Source of the DNA: Streptomyces lushanensis
GTDB taxonomy: Bacteria; Actinomycetota; Actinomycetes; Streptomycetales; Streptomycetaceae
DNA: 35,826 nucleotides
Reading direction: 5' to 3'
Assembly (NCBI RefSeq): GCF_001700515.1
Contig: NZ_MAUD01000092.1
Location: forward strand, 1 to 35,826
In this document: piece after piece, positions 24,231-32,032 of the stretch
Layout: each line of letters begins with the position of its first letter
Position numbering within the stretch: position 1 is the stretch's first letter
The notes under the pieces: model-generated
Told to the model about the DNA's origin: nothing
Seen by the model: only the letters and a program-made list of their open reading frames with translations
Databases searched by the model: none
Program-made: the position numbers and the translations under genes

Positions 24231-24638
24231 TCAGGGGAGCAGGGGGATCTCTATCGCCGGGCAGCGGTCCATGACCATGTCGAGACCCGCCGCGCGGGTG
24301 CGGTCGTACGCGGCCTCGTCGATCACGCCGAGCTGGAACCAGACGGCCTTCGCCCCGATGGTCACCGCCTCGTCCGCGACGGCGCCCGCCAGGTCGCTGT
24401 TGACGAAGACGTCCACCACGTCGACGTCGAAGGGGATGGCGCCGAGGGAGGCGTAGCCCTGCTCTCCGTGCACCGTCTCGGCCTTCGGGTGCACGGGGAC
24501 GATCCGCTTGCCGTAGCGCTGGAGGACCTTCGCGACTCCGTGGGCGGGGCGCCGCTCGTTCGAGGAGAGACCGACGATCGCCCAGGTGTCGCCGAGCTCT
24601 TCGAGGATCTTGCGGACGGTGTCCGTCTCGCTGTGCAC
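24231..24638 (-). CDS. CoA-binding domain protein (YccU-like), coupled to the pca operon
   Basis: 135-residue Rossmann-like CoA-binding protein of the YccU type. It shows WAIVGLSSNERRPAHGVAKV (about 19-38), VPVHPKAE, a central VDVVDVFVNSDLA strand-loop and KAVWFQLGVIDEAA. These resemble the CoA-binding half of succinyl-CoA synthetases, but no catalytic domain follows. The ATG at 24643 is out of frame; the GTG at 24638 has a strong GGAGG 6 nt upstream, inside the end of pcaD. Only 1 nt separates it from the pcaD stop, so it is the last gene of the pca transcript. A link to CoA intermediates of the pathway is an inference from position. Confidence 0.82.
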   Translation of the reverse strand: MHSETDTVRKILEELGDTWAIVGLSSNERRPAHGVAKVLQRYGKRIVPVHPKAETVHGEQGYASLGAIPFDVDVVDVFVNSDLAGAVADEAVTIGAKAVWFQLGVIDEAAYDRTRAAGLDMVMDRCPAIEIPLLP

Positions 24639-24639
24639 G

Positions 24640-25605
24640 TCATGCCTCCAGGGGTCGTGTGTCCGCCTCGGGGGGAACGATCGGCGGCCCCGCGCCATTC
24701 CCGGACGGATGCCGGAAACCCTCTTCCCGGCCCCCGGCGGGTACGGCGGAGCCCGGGCCGGTCCGGCGGACCGCCGTTCGCGCGCCGTGCCTCGTGCCGT
24801 CGCCGTTCGGGCGGTCCGGTTCGGCGGCGAAGTGGGCGGAGAGCGCGGCCAGTACGGGCGCGGGGCGCTCGACGTTGGCCAGGTGGGACGCGTGCGCGAT
24901 CTCGGTGAGGCCCGCCCCGGGGATTCCGTCGGCCAGCTCACGCGCGTGGGCGGGCGGGGTCGCGGGGTCCTCGCGGCCCGCGATCACCAGGGTCGGTGCG
25001 GTGATCCCCGGCAGCTCCGCGCGCAGGTCGAACCCGGCCAGCGCGTCGCAGCAGGCCGCGTACGCCTCCGGGTCGGCGGCCCGCAGATCGGCCACCAGTG
25101 CCTCGGCGGCCGGTTCGCCCGCGAACCCCGGCGTGAACCAGCGGTTCGCGGCGGAGTCCGCGACCGGGCCGGTGCCCCTCGCCCGGACCAGGGCCGCGCG
25201 CTCCCGCCAGCCGGACGGCTCCCCGAACCGTGCCGACGTGCACAGCAGCGCGAGGCCGCGGATCCGGTCCGGGTGGTTGACGGCGAGCCATGTCCCGACG
25301 GCTCCGCCGAGCGACACACCGGCGTACGCGAACGTCTCGATCGCCAGGCTGTCGGTGAGCTCCAGGACCAGCCGCCCGAGGTCGGCCACGGTCGCTCCCG
25401 GGCCGGCCACGGTGGCTCCCGTCCGGATGAGCCGCGCCGGCGAGTCGCCGTGCCCCGGCAGGTCGTAGCGGACCACTCGGTGCGTGCGCGCGAGCGCGGG
25501 AGCCTGGGCGTCCCACACGGCGAGCGACGTGCCGAGGGAGGGGCCGAGGACGAGCGGGGGCGCGGTGCCTGGGCCGTCCACGCGGTGGTGCAGCAGATGG
25601 GTCAT
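24640..25605 (-). CDS. pcaD: 3-Oxoadipate enol-lactonase (PcaD) with a short atypical tail
   Basis: Alpha/beta-hydrolase that opens beta-ketoadipate enol-lactone to beta-ketoadipate. The catalytic triad is visible: Ser98 in AGVSLGG, Asp213 in AGREDPATP and His241 in ASHLANVE. The enzyme core ends near residue 262. In Streptomyces the gene is often a PcaD-PcaC fusion (PcaL), whose C-terminal half is 4-carboxymuconolactone decarboxylase. Here the core is followed only by about 59 Pro/Gly/Arg-rich residues with no decarboxylase motif, and I see no decarboxylase in other frames. The ATG has GAGGAG upstream. The gene lies 60 nt after pcaB and 1 nt before the CoA-binding gene. Confidence 0.88.
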   Translation of the reverse strand: MTHLLHHRVDGPGTAPPLVLGPSLGTSLAVWDAQAPALARTHRVVRYDLPGHGDSPARLIRTGATVAGPGATVADLGRLVLELTDSLAIETFAYAGVSLGGAVGTWLAVNHPDRIRGLALLCTSARFGEPSGWRERAALVRARGTGPVADSAANRWFTPGFAGEPAAEALVADLRAADPEAYAACCDALAGFDLRAELPGITAPTLVIAGREDPATPPAHARELADGIPGAGLTEIAHASHLANVERPAPVLAALSAHFAAEPDRPNGDGTRHGARTAVRRTGPGSAVPAGGREEGFRHPSGNGAGPPIVPPEADTRPLEA

Positions 25606-25665
25606 ACGGTCTCCTCGGTCCGGTCTCCTGCACTGCCCTCACGGGTGCTTCGCCCGCTTCGGGCG

Positions 25666-27057
25666 TCAGGGCGGCGCACGCCGCAGGGCGCGGTCGACCA
25701 GGGCCCCGGCCGAGCCCAGGTAGGTGAGGGGGTCGGTGAGTTCGCGGAGGCGTTCCTCGGGCAGGACGCCGGCGAGCGCGGGCTCTTCGAGTAGCGCCTC
25801 GTCGAGTTCGAGGCCCTCCTCGACCGCGCGGCGGGCGGCTCGGGCCAGGGCGGATCGGGCCTTGTCGCGTCCGATCAGGGCGGTGAAGGCCGCGGCGAGG
25901 TGCTCGGAGACGATGAGGCCCTGTGTGGCGGCGAGGTTGTCCCGCATGCGGTGGGGGTGCACGCGCAGGTCCTCGACGAGTTCGGCGGCGTCGCGGGAGG
26001 CACCGCCGACGAGGCGGAGGGCTTCGCGGAGGGGCTGCCACTCGGCGTGCCAGGCGCCGGCGGGGCGTTCGTCCTCGGCGGCGAGGGAGCCGAAGAGGAC
26101 GCAGGCGAGGGCGGGAACCTGGCGGGCGGCGGCGGAGACGAGGGTGGCGCGGACGGGGTTGGCCTTGTGGGGCATGGCGGAGGAGGCGCCGCCGGTGCCT
26201 TCGGAGAGTTCGCCGGTCTCCGTGCGGGACAGCAGCAGCACATCGGCCGCGAACTTGCCGACGGCGCCCGCCGTGAAGGCCAGCGCACCGGCGAGGTCCG
26301 CGAGGGGGGTACGCAGTGCGTGCCAGGGCATCGCGGGCTCGGCGAGGCCGGTCTCGGCGGCGTAGGCGGCGAGCAGCAGGACACCGATGTCGCCTTCGAG
26401 GGCCACCCCGTCGGCCTCGGCGAAGGCGTGGAAGGCGGCCAACGTGCCCGCCGCGCCGCCGAGTTGGGCCGGGAGGGAGTCCCGGACGGCGGCGAGGCGG
26501 TCGCGGGCGTCGAGCACCAGGGCGCGCCAGCCGGCCGCCTTCAGCCCGAATGTGGTGGGGACGGCGTGTTGCGTCAGCGTGCGGCCGGGCAGCGGCGTGT
26601 CGCGGTGCTCGGCGGCGAGCCGGCCCAGCCCCCCGGCCGTGCGGTCGAGATCGGCCAGCACCGGCGCCAGGGCGCGGGAGGCGACCAGCATGACGGCCGT
26701 GTCCAGGATGTCCTGGCTGGTCGCGCCGCGGTGGACGAAGGCGCCCGCTTCCGCGTCCCGTTCGGCGACGGCGTCGGTGAGGTCGGCGACCAGCGCGATG
26801 ACCGGGTTGCCGCCGGCGCGGGCGCGCAGCGCCAGGTCCCGTACGTCGTAGCGGCCGGTCTCGGCGGCCGCCTCCGTGACGGCGCCCGCCGCCGAGGCCG
26901 GGACGAGACCCAGCGCGGCCTGGGCGCGGGTGAGCGCGGCCTCGGCGTCGAGCATGGCCCGTACGTACGCGGCGTCGCCCGTGGCGGCCTCGGCCGCCGA
27001 CCCGGCCCGCACCGGTGAGAGCAGGCCGAGGTCCTCGGCGGGGTCAGTGGAAGGCAA
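25666..27057 (-). CDS. pcaB: 3-Carboxy-cis,cis-muconate cycloisomerase
   Basis: Converts 3-carboxy-cis,cis-muconate, the product of PcaHG, to 4-carboxymuconolactone. It belongs to the fumarase/aspartase superfamily, with the signature GASSAMPHKANP (about 290-301) and FVHRGATSQDILDTAV (about 107-122). The 463-residue length is normal. No ATG or GTG lies at the expected N-terminus; TTG at 27057, 10 nt after GAGGAG and overlapping pcaG by 14 nt, is the best start, reading PSTDPAEDLGLLSPVRAG. An in-frame start at 27117 would lie deep inside pcaG. It is fifth of the genes in the pca transcript. Confidence 0.9.
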   Translation of the reverse strand: MPSTDPAEDLGLLSPVRAGSAAEAATGDAAYVRAMLDAEAALTRAQAALGLVPASAAGAVTEAAAETGRYDVRDLALRARAGGNPVIALVADLTDAVAERDAEAGAFVHRGATSQDILDTAVMLVASRALAPVLADLDRTAGGLGRLAAEHRDTPLPGRTLTQHAVPTTFGLKAAGWRALVLDARDRLAAVRDSLPAQLGGAAGTLAAFHAFAEADGVALEGDIGVLLLAAYAAETGLAEPAMPWHALRTPLADLAGALAFTAGAVGKFAADVLLLSRTETGELSEGTGGASSAMPHKANPVRATLVSAAARQVPALACVLFGSLAAEDERPAGAWHAEWQPLREALRLVGGASRDAAELVEDLRVHPHRMRDNLAATQGLIVSEHLAAAFTALIGRDKARSALARAARRAVEEGLELDEALLEEPALAGVLPEERLRELTDPLTYLGSAGALVDRALRRAPP

Positions 27058-27625
27058 GGAAGACCGTCTCCTCGTGCACGCCGTCGTACCGCAGACGGAT
27101 GTCGAACCGAAGGACACCCGGGGCCCCGCCGCCGTCCGGTGCGGCGAGCAGCGTGTCCCGGCGCCCGGGACTCAGCGAGGCGAGGAGCACATCGGCCGTC
27201 GGGTCGGCCCGTCCGGGCAGATAGACCCGGGTGCACAGATGGTGGAGCAGGCCGCGCGCGAAGACGATGAGCGACAGGTAGGGGGCTCCGCCCGGCGGCA
27301 GCGTACGGAGGACGTAGTGGCCGTCGGCGTCGGTGGCGACACGGCCGAAGCCGGTGAAGGCGACCCCGTCGCGGCCGATGATCCCGCCCGTGACGGGGTC
27401 GCGGCGCAGCGAGCCGGGGGCGCCGGTGCGGGATCCGTCGGGGGCCGGCTGCCAGATCTCGACGAGGGCGTCGGGCACGGGTTCGCCGGCGCCGTCGTAG
27501 ACGTGACCGTGGACGGTGATGGTGTCCGGATGACCGGTGGGCGCCAGGTCGCCGCCCCTGGCGAAGGGGAGAGCGTAGCCGTAGAAGGGGCCCACGGTCT
27601 GCGAGGGGGTGGGGGCGAGGGACAT
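27044..27625 (-). CDS. pcaG: Protocatechuate 3,4-dioxygenase, alpha subunit
   Basis: 193-residue alpha subunit of the ring-cleaving dioxygenase that opens protocatechuate between its hydroxyls. It has the intradiol-dioxygenase fold: PSQTVGPFYGYALPF near the N-terminus, VHGHVYDGAGEPVPDALVEI (about 44-63), and HHLCTRVYLPG in the C-terminal third. As in other alpha subunits, the iron ligands of the beta subunit are absent. The ATG overlaps the pcaH stop by one base (TGATG), consistent with equimolar synthesis of the two subunits. An open frame continues upstream to 27901 but is shadow of pcaH. Confidence 0.93.
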   Translation of the reverse strand: MSLAPTPSQTVGPFYGYALPFARGGDLAPTGHPDTITVHGHVYDGAGEPVPDALVEIWQPAPDGSRTGAPGSLRRDPVTGGIIGRDGVAFTGFGRVATDADGHYVLRTLPPGGAPYLSLIVFARGLLHHLCTRVYLPGRADPTADVLLASLSPGRRDTLLAAPDGGGAPGVLRFDIRLRYDGVHEETVFLAFH

Positions 27626-28398
27626 CAGCGGCCTTCCTCGGTCCAGGTGGCGGAGGGGCCGTCGAGCACGATGTCCCAGCGGTAGCCGAGCGCCCATTCC
27701 GGGACGGACAGGTCGTGGTCGTAGGCGGCGACCAGACGGGCCCGCGCGGATTCGTCGGTGACGGACTGGAGGATGGGGTCGTACGGGAAGAGCGGGTCCC
27801 CGGGGAAGTACATCTGGGTGACCAGGCGCTGGGTGAACGCCGTACCGAAGAGCGAGAAGTGGATGTGCGCCGGACGCCAGGCGCCCACGTGGTTGCGCCA
27901 CGGGTAGGCGCCCGGCTTGACGGTGACGAACTCGTACTCGCCGTCGTCGCCGGTCAGGGTGCGGCCGACGCCGGTGAAGTGGGGGTCGAGCGGGGCCGGG
28001 TGGTCGTCCCGCTGATGGGCGTAGCGACCGGAGGCGTTGGCCTGCCAGATCTCGACGAGCTGCCCGCGGACCGCTCGTCCGTCGCGGTCGAGGACGCGGC
28101 CGGTGACCTTGACGCGCTCGCCGAGGGGCTCGCCGCGGTGCTGCCTGGTGAGGTCGTGGTCAAAGGCCGTGACGTCCGTGACGCCGAAGACCGGCCCGGA
28201 CAGTTCGACGGCCTCGGGGTCACCGTGGACGGCGACCAGTGGCCGCTCGGGGTGGCGCAGGAGACTGCCGCGGTACGGGGCGTAGCCGCGGCCGGGGTGG
28301 TTCTCCACGGGCGCGCCGGCCGCGACGCGTGCGGCGTACGCCTCGCGCTCGTCGGCGATCTCGGCGCTGATGTCGCCCTGGGTGAGAAGGGTGGTCAT
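27625..28398 (-). CDS. pcaH: Protocatechuate 3,4-dioxygenase, beta subunit
   Basis: 257-residue catalytic subunit holding the non-haem Fe(III). The four ligands are Tyr126 (GRYAHQ), Tyr165 (GAYPWRN), His178 and His180 (RPAHIHFS), with the same 39/13/2 spacing as in the Pseudomonas enzyme. The enzyme should therefore be active. The intradiol core runs from about 85 to 235. The gene begins 11 nt after the pcaF remnant, with GGAAAGA upstream of the ATG, and overlaps pcaG by one base. Confidence 0.95.
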   Translation of the reverse strand: MTTLLTQGDISAEIADEREAYAARVAAGAPVENHPGRGYAPYRGSLLRHPERPLVAVHGDPEAVELSGPVFGVTDVTAFDHDLTRQHRGEPLGERVKVTGRVLDRDGRAVRGQLVEIWQANASGRYAHQRDDHPAPLDPHFTGVGRTLTGDDGEYEFVTVKPGAYPWRNHVGAWRPAHIHFSLFGTAFTQRLVTQMYFPGDPLFPYDPILQSVTDESARARLVAAYDHDLSVPEWALGYRWDIVLDGPSATWTEEGR

Positions 28399-28409
28399 CC
28401 GGGTCTTTC

Positions 28410-28628
28410 CTACCTTTCCAGGACGAGGGCGAGGCCCTGGCCGACGCCGGCACAGAGGGCGGCCACACCGGTGCCGGAGCCCGCCGCCTTGAGCTGGTGG
28501 GCGACGGAGCCGGCGAGCCGGGCGCCGGAGGCGCCGAGCGGATGGCCGATGGCGAGGGCGCCGCCGTACTTGCCGACCGGGGTGCGGACGGCGTCGACGA
28601 CATGGACCTCACGCGGGCGGAAGCTCAC
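28410..28628 (-). pseudogene. pcaF: beta-Ketoadipyl-CoA thiolase remnant with large internal in-frame deletion
   Basis: Only 72 codons. The first 25 residues ([20 protein letters not shown]) are a normal thiolase N-terminus. The sequence then jumps straight to [20 protein letters not shown] and [16 protein letters not shown], the normal C-terminus. About 330 residues are absent, including the nucleophilic cysteine region, while the GHPLG histidine and the C-terminal CxG cysteine remain. The join falls at GGCGGCGCCCTCGCC (28551-28565, minus strand), where GGAL and GGAIA-like codons would occur at both ends of an intact gene. The GTG start still overlaps the pcaJ stop (GTGA) and the frame ends normally, so coupling to the operon is kept. 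No active thiolase can result. An assembly collapse is the alternative. Confidence 0.88.
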
Positions 28629-29272
28629 CGGAGGATCCCTTCGGCGACGCGGACCTCGGCGGCCGTCTTCCGGCCGATCTCCTCGGCGGTGACGCCGGGG
28701 GCGGTCTCGACCAGCACCAGACCGCCTTCGGTGACGTCCAGAACGCCGAGGTCGGTGATGATCCGGTCGACGCAGGCCCTGCCGGTGAGCGGCAGCCCGC
28801 ACTTCTCCAGGATCTTGGGGCTGCCGTCCTTGGCGGTGTGGGTCATGGTGACGACGACCCGGCGGGCGCCGTGCACCAGGTCCATGGCGCCGCCGATGCC
28901 GGTGACCATCCTCCCGGGGACGGCCCAGTTGGCGAGGTCGCCGCCGGCGGAGACCTGCATGGCGCCGAGCACGGCGGTGTCGATGTGGCCGCCGCGGATC
29001 ATGCCGAAGGACAGGGCCGAATCGAAGAAGGAGGCGCCGGGCAGGACCGTGACGGTCTCCTTGCCCGCGTTGATCAGGTCCGGGTCGAGCTCGTCCACGT
29101 ACGGGAAGGGTCCGGTGCCGAGGATGCCGTTCTCGGATTCGAGGACGACGTGGACGTCCCCGGGGAGGTGATTGGGGATCAGGGTCGGCAGGCCGATGCC
29201 GAGGTTGACGTACTCGCCGTCGCGCAGTTCCCGGGCCGCGCGGGCGGCCATCCCCTCTCGCGTCCAGGCCAT
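28625..29272 (-). CDS. pcaJ: 3-Oxoadipate CoA-transferase, beta subunit
   Basis: 215-residue beta subunit of the class-I CoA-transferase that moves CoA from succinyl-CoA to beta-ketoadipate. The catalytic glutamate is Glu47 in the motif ESENGI, next to the glycine-rich [13 protein letters not shown] (about 25-37). [15 protein letters not shown] and [15 protein letters not shown] complete the fold. The ATG overlaps the pcaI stop (TGATG), so the two subunits are co-translated. Its stop overlaps the pcaF remnant. Product use needs a thiolase, which the operon no longer supplies. Confidence 0.94.
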   Translation of the reverse strand: MAWTREGMAARAARELRDGEYVNLGIGLPTLIPNHLPGDVHVVLESENGILGTGPFPYVDELDPDLINAGKETVTVLPGASFFDSALSFGMIRGGHIDTAVLGAMQVSAGGDLANWAVPGRMVTGIGGAMDLVHGARRVVVTMTHTAKDGSPKILEKCGLPLTGRACVDRIITDLGVLDVTEGGLVLVETAPGVTAEEIGRKTAAEVRVAEGILR

Positions 29273-30042
29273 CAGCCCCGCACCTCCCCGGGCGTGACGG
29301 TGACCTTCTCGATTTTCTTGCCGGCGGCCTGGCCCGGGGTGAGCGCCACCACGCGCTGGACGAAGATGCCCGGCAGATGGACCTGGTCCGGGTCGATCCC
29401 GCCGGGCTCGACCAGTTCCTCGACCTCGGCGACGGTGATCCGGCCCGCCATGGCGGCGAGCGGGTTGAAGTTGCGGCTGGACTTGTTGAAGACCAGGTTC
29501 CCGTGGCGGTCGCCCCTGGCCGCCCGGACGAGGGCGAAGTCGGTGGTGATGCCGCGCTCCAGGACGTACTCGGTCCCGTCGAACTCGCGGATCTCCTTGG
29601 GCGGGGAGGCGAGGGCGACACCGCCCTTTCCGTCGTAGCGCCAGGGCAGGCCGCCGTCGGCGACCTGGGTGCCGACGCCGGCCGGGGTGAAGAAGGCGGG
29701 AATGCCGCAGCCGCCGGCCCGCAGCCGCTCGGCGAGGGTGCCCTGCGGGATCAGTTCGAGCTCCAGCTCACCGCCCAGGTACTGGCGGGCGAACTCCTTG
29801 TTCCCGCCGATGTAGCTGCCGATGACACCGGCTATCCGGCCCGCGGAGAGCAGTACGGCGAGGCCCGAGTCCATGGCACCGCAGTTGTTGGACACCACCC
29901 GCAGGCCGCTGACGCCCTTGTCGTGAACGGCGCCGATCAGCGTGTCGGGGACTCCGGCGAGACCGAAGCCGCCGACCGCGATCGACGCCCCGTCAGGAAT
30001 GTCGGCCACGGCCTCCGCGGCCGACGCGACCACCTTGTCCAT
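29272..30042 (-). CDS. pcaI: 3-Oxoadipate CoA-transferase, alpha subunit
   Basis: 256-residue alpha subunit, first gene of the operon. It carries the CoA-transferase signature [13 protein letters not shown] (about 23-35), [15 protein letters not shown] and [20 protein letters not shown]. The frame is open to 30141, but ATG 30042 with AGGGGG upstream gives the usual N-terminus [20 protein letters not shown]. The promoter region upstream holds a perfect palindrome on a likely -10 box, suggesting repression by a MarR- or IclR-type pca regulator. No such regulator gene lies in the window; the divergent neighbour is the YigZ gene. Confidence 0.93.
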   Translation of the reverse strand: MDKVVASAAEAVADIPDGASIAVGGFGLAGVPDTLIGAVHDKGVSGLRVVSNNCGAMDSGLAVLLSAGRIAGVIGSYIGGNKEFARQYLGGELELELIPQGTLAERLRAGGCGIPAFFTPAGVGTQVADGGLPWRYDGKGGVALASPPKEIREFDGTEYVLERGITTDFALVRAARGDRHGNLVFNKSSRNFNPLAAMAGRITVAEVEELVEPGGIDPDQVHLPGIFVQRVVALTPGQAAGKKIEKVTVTPGEVRG

Positions 30043-30064
30043 CCGCCGCCCCCTTCCGACCCTT

Positions 30065-30088
30065 GTTCGCCCAGTGAACTTTAGTTCA
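30065..30088 (-). promoter_or_regulatory. pcaI operator/promoter
   Basis: TGAACT-tt-AGTTCA (30075-30088) is a perfect 14-nt palindrome. A third half-site GTTC lies at 30065-30068, facing GAAC at 30076-30079. On the minus strand TAAAGT (30083-30078) inside the palindrome is a plausible -10 box, with a poor -35 (CTGCCG) 17 nt further upstream. A bound repressor would block the operon. Confidence 0.55.
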
Positions 30089-30154
30089 TCTCTTTGCGCA
30101 CGGCAGAGTGTGATCCGAGGGCACGGCCCTGTCAACGCCACGCGTCAGAAGTCC

Positions 30155-30175
30155 CCGCGCCTCGGCGCGGTTCTT
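30155..30175 (+). terminator. Hairpin followed by a T-rich run in the pcaI-YigZ gap
   Basis: CCGCGCC-tc-GGCGCGG (30155-30170) is followed by TTCTT (30171-30175), the only hairpin here with a T-rich tail on the plus strand. It would stop plus-strand transcripts antisense to the pca genes before they enter the YigZ-sbcCD operon. Confidence 0.4.
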
Positions 30176-30236
30176 CCGCGGTCCCGGCGGGAGCACGGAC
30201 CGTACGCCCCGGCCGTTCCCGTCGGACGCCGCCGCA

Positions 30237-30242
30237 TAGGGT
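30237..30242 (+). promoter_or_regulatory. -10 box of the YigZ-sbcD-sbcC operon
   Basis: TAGGGT lies 6 nt before the ATG at 30249 with no ribosome binding site between, the pattern of a leaderless mRNA. The -35 region is unclear. It does not carry the PafBC TTGTCAGTG element. Confidence 0.5.
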
Positions 30243-30248
30243 GGGCGG

Positions 30249-30869
30249 ATGCAGGAGCAGTACCGGACCGTCGCCCGCGCGGGGACCCACGAGACCGAGA
30301 TCAACCGGTCGCGCTTTCTCTGCGCGCTGACGCCCGCCGCGACCGAACGGGAGGCGCAGGAGTTCGTCACCCGCGTCCGCAAGGAGCATCCGACGGCCAC
30401 GCACAACTGCTACGCGTATGTGATCGGCGCCGACGCCTCCGTGCAGAGGGCGAGTGACGACGGAGAGCCCGGCGGGACGGCGGGGGCTCCGATGCTCCAG
30501 ATGCTGATGCGGCGCGAGGTGCGCTACACCGCCGCGGTCGTCACCCGCTACTACGGGGGCGTCAAACTCGGCGCGGGCGGGCTCATCCGCGCGTACGGCG
30601 GAGTGGTCGGCGAGACCCTGGACGCCCTGGGCACGGTGACACGGCAGCGCTTCCGGCTCGCCACCGTCACCGTCGACCACCAGCGCGCGGGCAGGCTGGA
30701 GAACGATCTGCGCGCCACGGGCCGTACGGTGCGCGAGGTGCGCTACGGCGAGACGGTCACCATCGGCATCGGCCTGCCGGACGCGGACCTGGCGTCCTTC
30801 CGTGTCTGGCTCGCCGACACCACGGCCGGAACGGCCGTACTGGAACTGGGCGGCGAGGCCTTCCTTTGA
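30249..30869 (+). CDS. YigZ / IMPACT family protein
   Basis: 206-residue protein of the YigZ (UPF0029/IMPACT) family, full length. The N-terminal domain has EINRSRFLCALTPAATEREA, ATHNCYAYVIG and the glycine loop DDGEPGGTAGAPML (about 74-87). AVVTRYYGGVKLGAGGLIRA (about 99-118) follows, then a C-terminal DUF1949-like domain. Eukaryotic IMPACT regulates Gcn2; the bacterial role is not established, though the fold resembles translation-factor domains. The stop overlaps the sbcD start by 4 nt (TTGA), an unusually direct link to DNA-repair genes. Confidence 0.9.
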   Translation: MQEQYRTVARAGTHETEINRSRFLCALTPAATEREAQEFVTRVRKEHPTATHNCYAYVIGADASVQRASDDGEPGGTAGAPMLQMLMRREVRYTAAVVTRYYGGVKLGAGGLIRAYGGVVGETLDALGTVTRQRFRLATVTVDHQRAGRLENDLRATGRTVREVRYGETVTIGIGLPDADLASFRVWLADTTAGTAVLELGGEAFL

Positions 30870-32032
30870 GGATTCTGCACACCTCCGACTGGCATCTCGG
30901 CCGGTCGTTCCACCGCGTGAGCCTGCTCGACGCCCAGGCCGTCTTCCTCGACCATCTCGTCGCGACCGTCCGGGAGCACGAGGTGGACGTGGTCCTGGTC
31001 GCGGGGGACGTCTACGACCGGGCCGTACCGCCGCTCGCCGCCGTGGAGCTCTTCGACCGCGCGCTGCACCGCCTCGCCGGGGCCGGCGTACCCACCGTCA
31101 TGATCTCCGGCAACCACGACTCGGCGCGCAGACTCGGTGTCGGTGCCGGGCTGATGGAGCACGCCGGGATCCATCTGCGGACCGACCCGGCCGGCTGCGG
31201 CATTCCCGTACTCCTCTCCGACGCCCATGGCGAGGTGGCCTTCTACGGACTGCCGTATCTCGAACCGGCCCTCGTGCGCGACGAGTTCAAGGCGGCGAAG
31301 CCCGCCCACGAGGCGGTGCTCGGTGCCGCGATGGAGCGGGTGAGGACCGACCTCGCGGGACGCGCTCCCGGTACCCGCTGCGTCGTCCTCGCGCACGCCT
31401 TCGTCGTGGGCGGTGCGCCCAGCGACAGCGAGCGCGACATCACCGTCGGAGGAGTGGCCTCCGTGCCCGTGGGGATCTTCGACGGCGCGGACTACGCCGC
31501 CCTCGGCCATCTCCACGGCTGCCAGACCCTCACCGACCGTGTCCGTTACGCGGGTTCACCGCTCGCGTACTCCTTCTCGGAGTCCGGCCACCGCAAGACC
31601 ATGTGGCTGGTGGAGCTGGGGCCGGGCGGCGAGATCGAGGCCGAGCGGGTCGACTGCCCGGTGCCGCGCGCGCTGGCCAGGATCCGCGGCCCGCTCGACA
31701 CGCTGCTCGACGATCCCGGGCTCGCCCGGCACGAGGACTCCTGGGTCGAGGCGACCTTGACGGACCCGGTCCGCCCGGCCGAGCCGATGGCGCGGCTCAC
31801 CGGGCGTTTCCCGCACACACTCAGCCTGGTCTTCGCTCCCGAGCGCGCGGACGACGATCCGCTCGCCTCCTACGCCCAGCGGCTGGCGGGCCGCACCGAC
31901 CAGCAGATCGCGGAGGACTTCGTGGCGCATGTACGGGGCGGAGCCGGGCCCGACGAACGCGAACGCGCGGTATTGCGGGGCGCGCTGGACGAGGTACGGA
32001 CCGACGGCGCGGCGCGCGAGGTGAGCCGGTGA
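30866..32032 (+). CDS. sbcD: Exonuclease SbcCD subunit D (Mre11-like nuclease)
   Basis: 388-residue metallophosphoesterase nuclease subunit that, with SbcC, opens hairpins and trims double-strand ends. Motif I is SDWHLG (Asp8, His10), motif II GDVYDR (about 47-52), motif III SGNHDSARR (about 81-89), and HAFVVGG with the later GHLHGCQ supply the other metal histidines. All Mn-binding residues are present. The start is TTG, overlapping the preceding stop. The end overlaps sbcC (GTGA), so the two subunits are co-translated. Confidence 0.94.
   Translation: MRILHTSDWHLGRSFHRVSLLDAQAVFLDHLVATVREHEVDVVLVAGDVYDRAVPPLAAVELFDRALHRLAGAGVPTVMISGNHDSARRLGVGAGLMEHAGIHLRTDPAGCGIPVLLSDAHGEVAFYGLPYLEPALVRDEFKAAKPAHEAVLGAAMERVRTDLAGRAPGTRCVVLAHAFVVGGAPSDSERDITVGGVASVPVGIFDGADYAALGHLHGCQTLTDRVRYAGSPLAYSFSESGHRKTMWLVELGPGGEIEAERVDCPVPRALARIRGPLDTLLDDPGLARHEDSWVEATLTDPVRPAEPMARLTGRFPHTLSLVFAPERADDDPLASYAQRLAGRTDQQIAEDFVAHVRGGAGPDERERAVLRGALDEVRTDGAAREVSR

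Noticed and set aside
24362..24643. ATG 24643 as start of a gene on the minus strand
   Set aside because: It opens a Thr/Ser/Arg-rich shadow frame; the CoA-binding protein is in the GTG 24638 frame, which has the better-spaced GGAGG.
30802..32028. Upstream extension of the sbcC frame
   Set aside because: Arg/Pro-rich shadow of sbcD; the SbcC N-terminus begins at GTG 32029.
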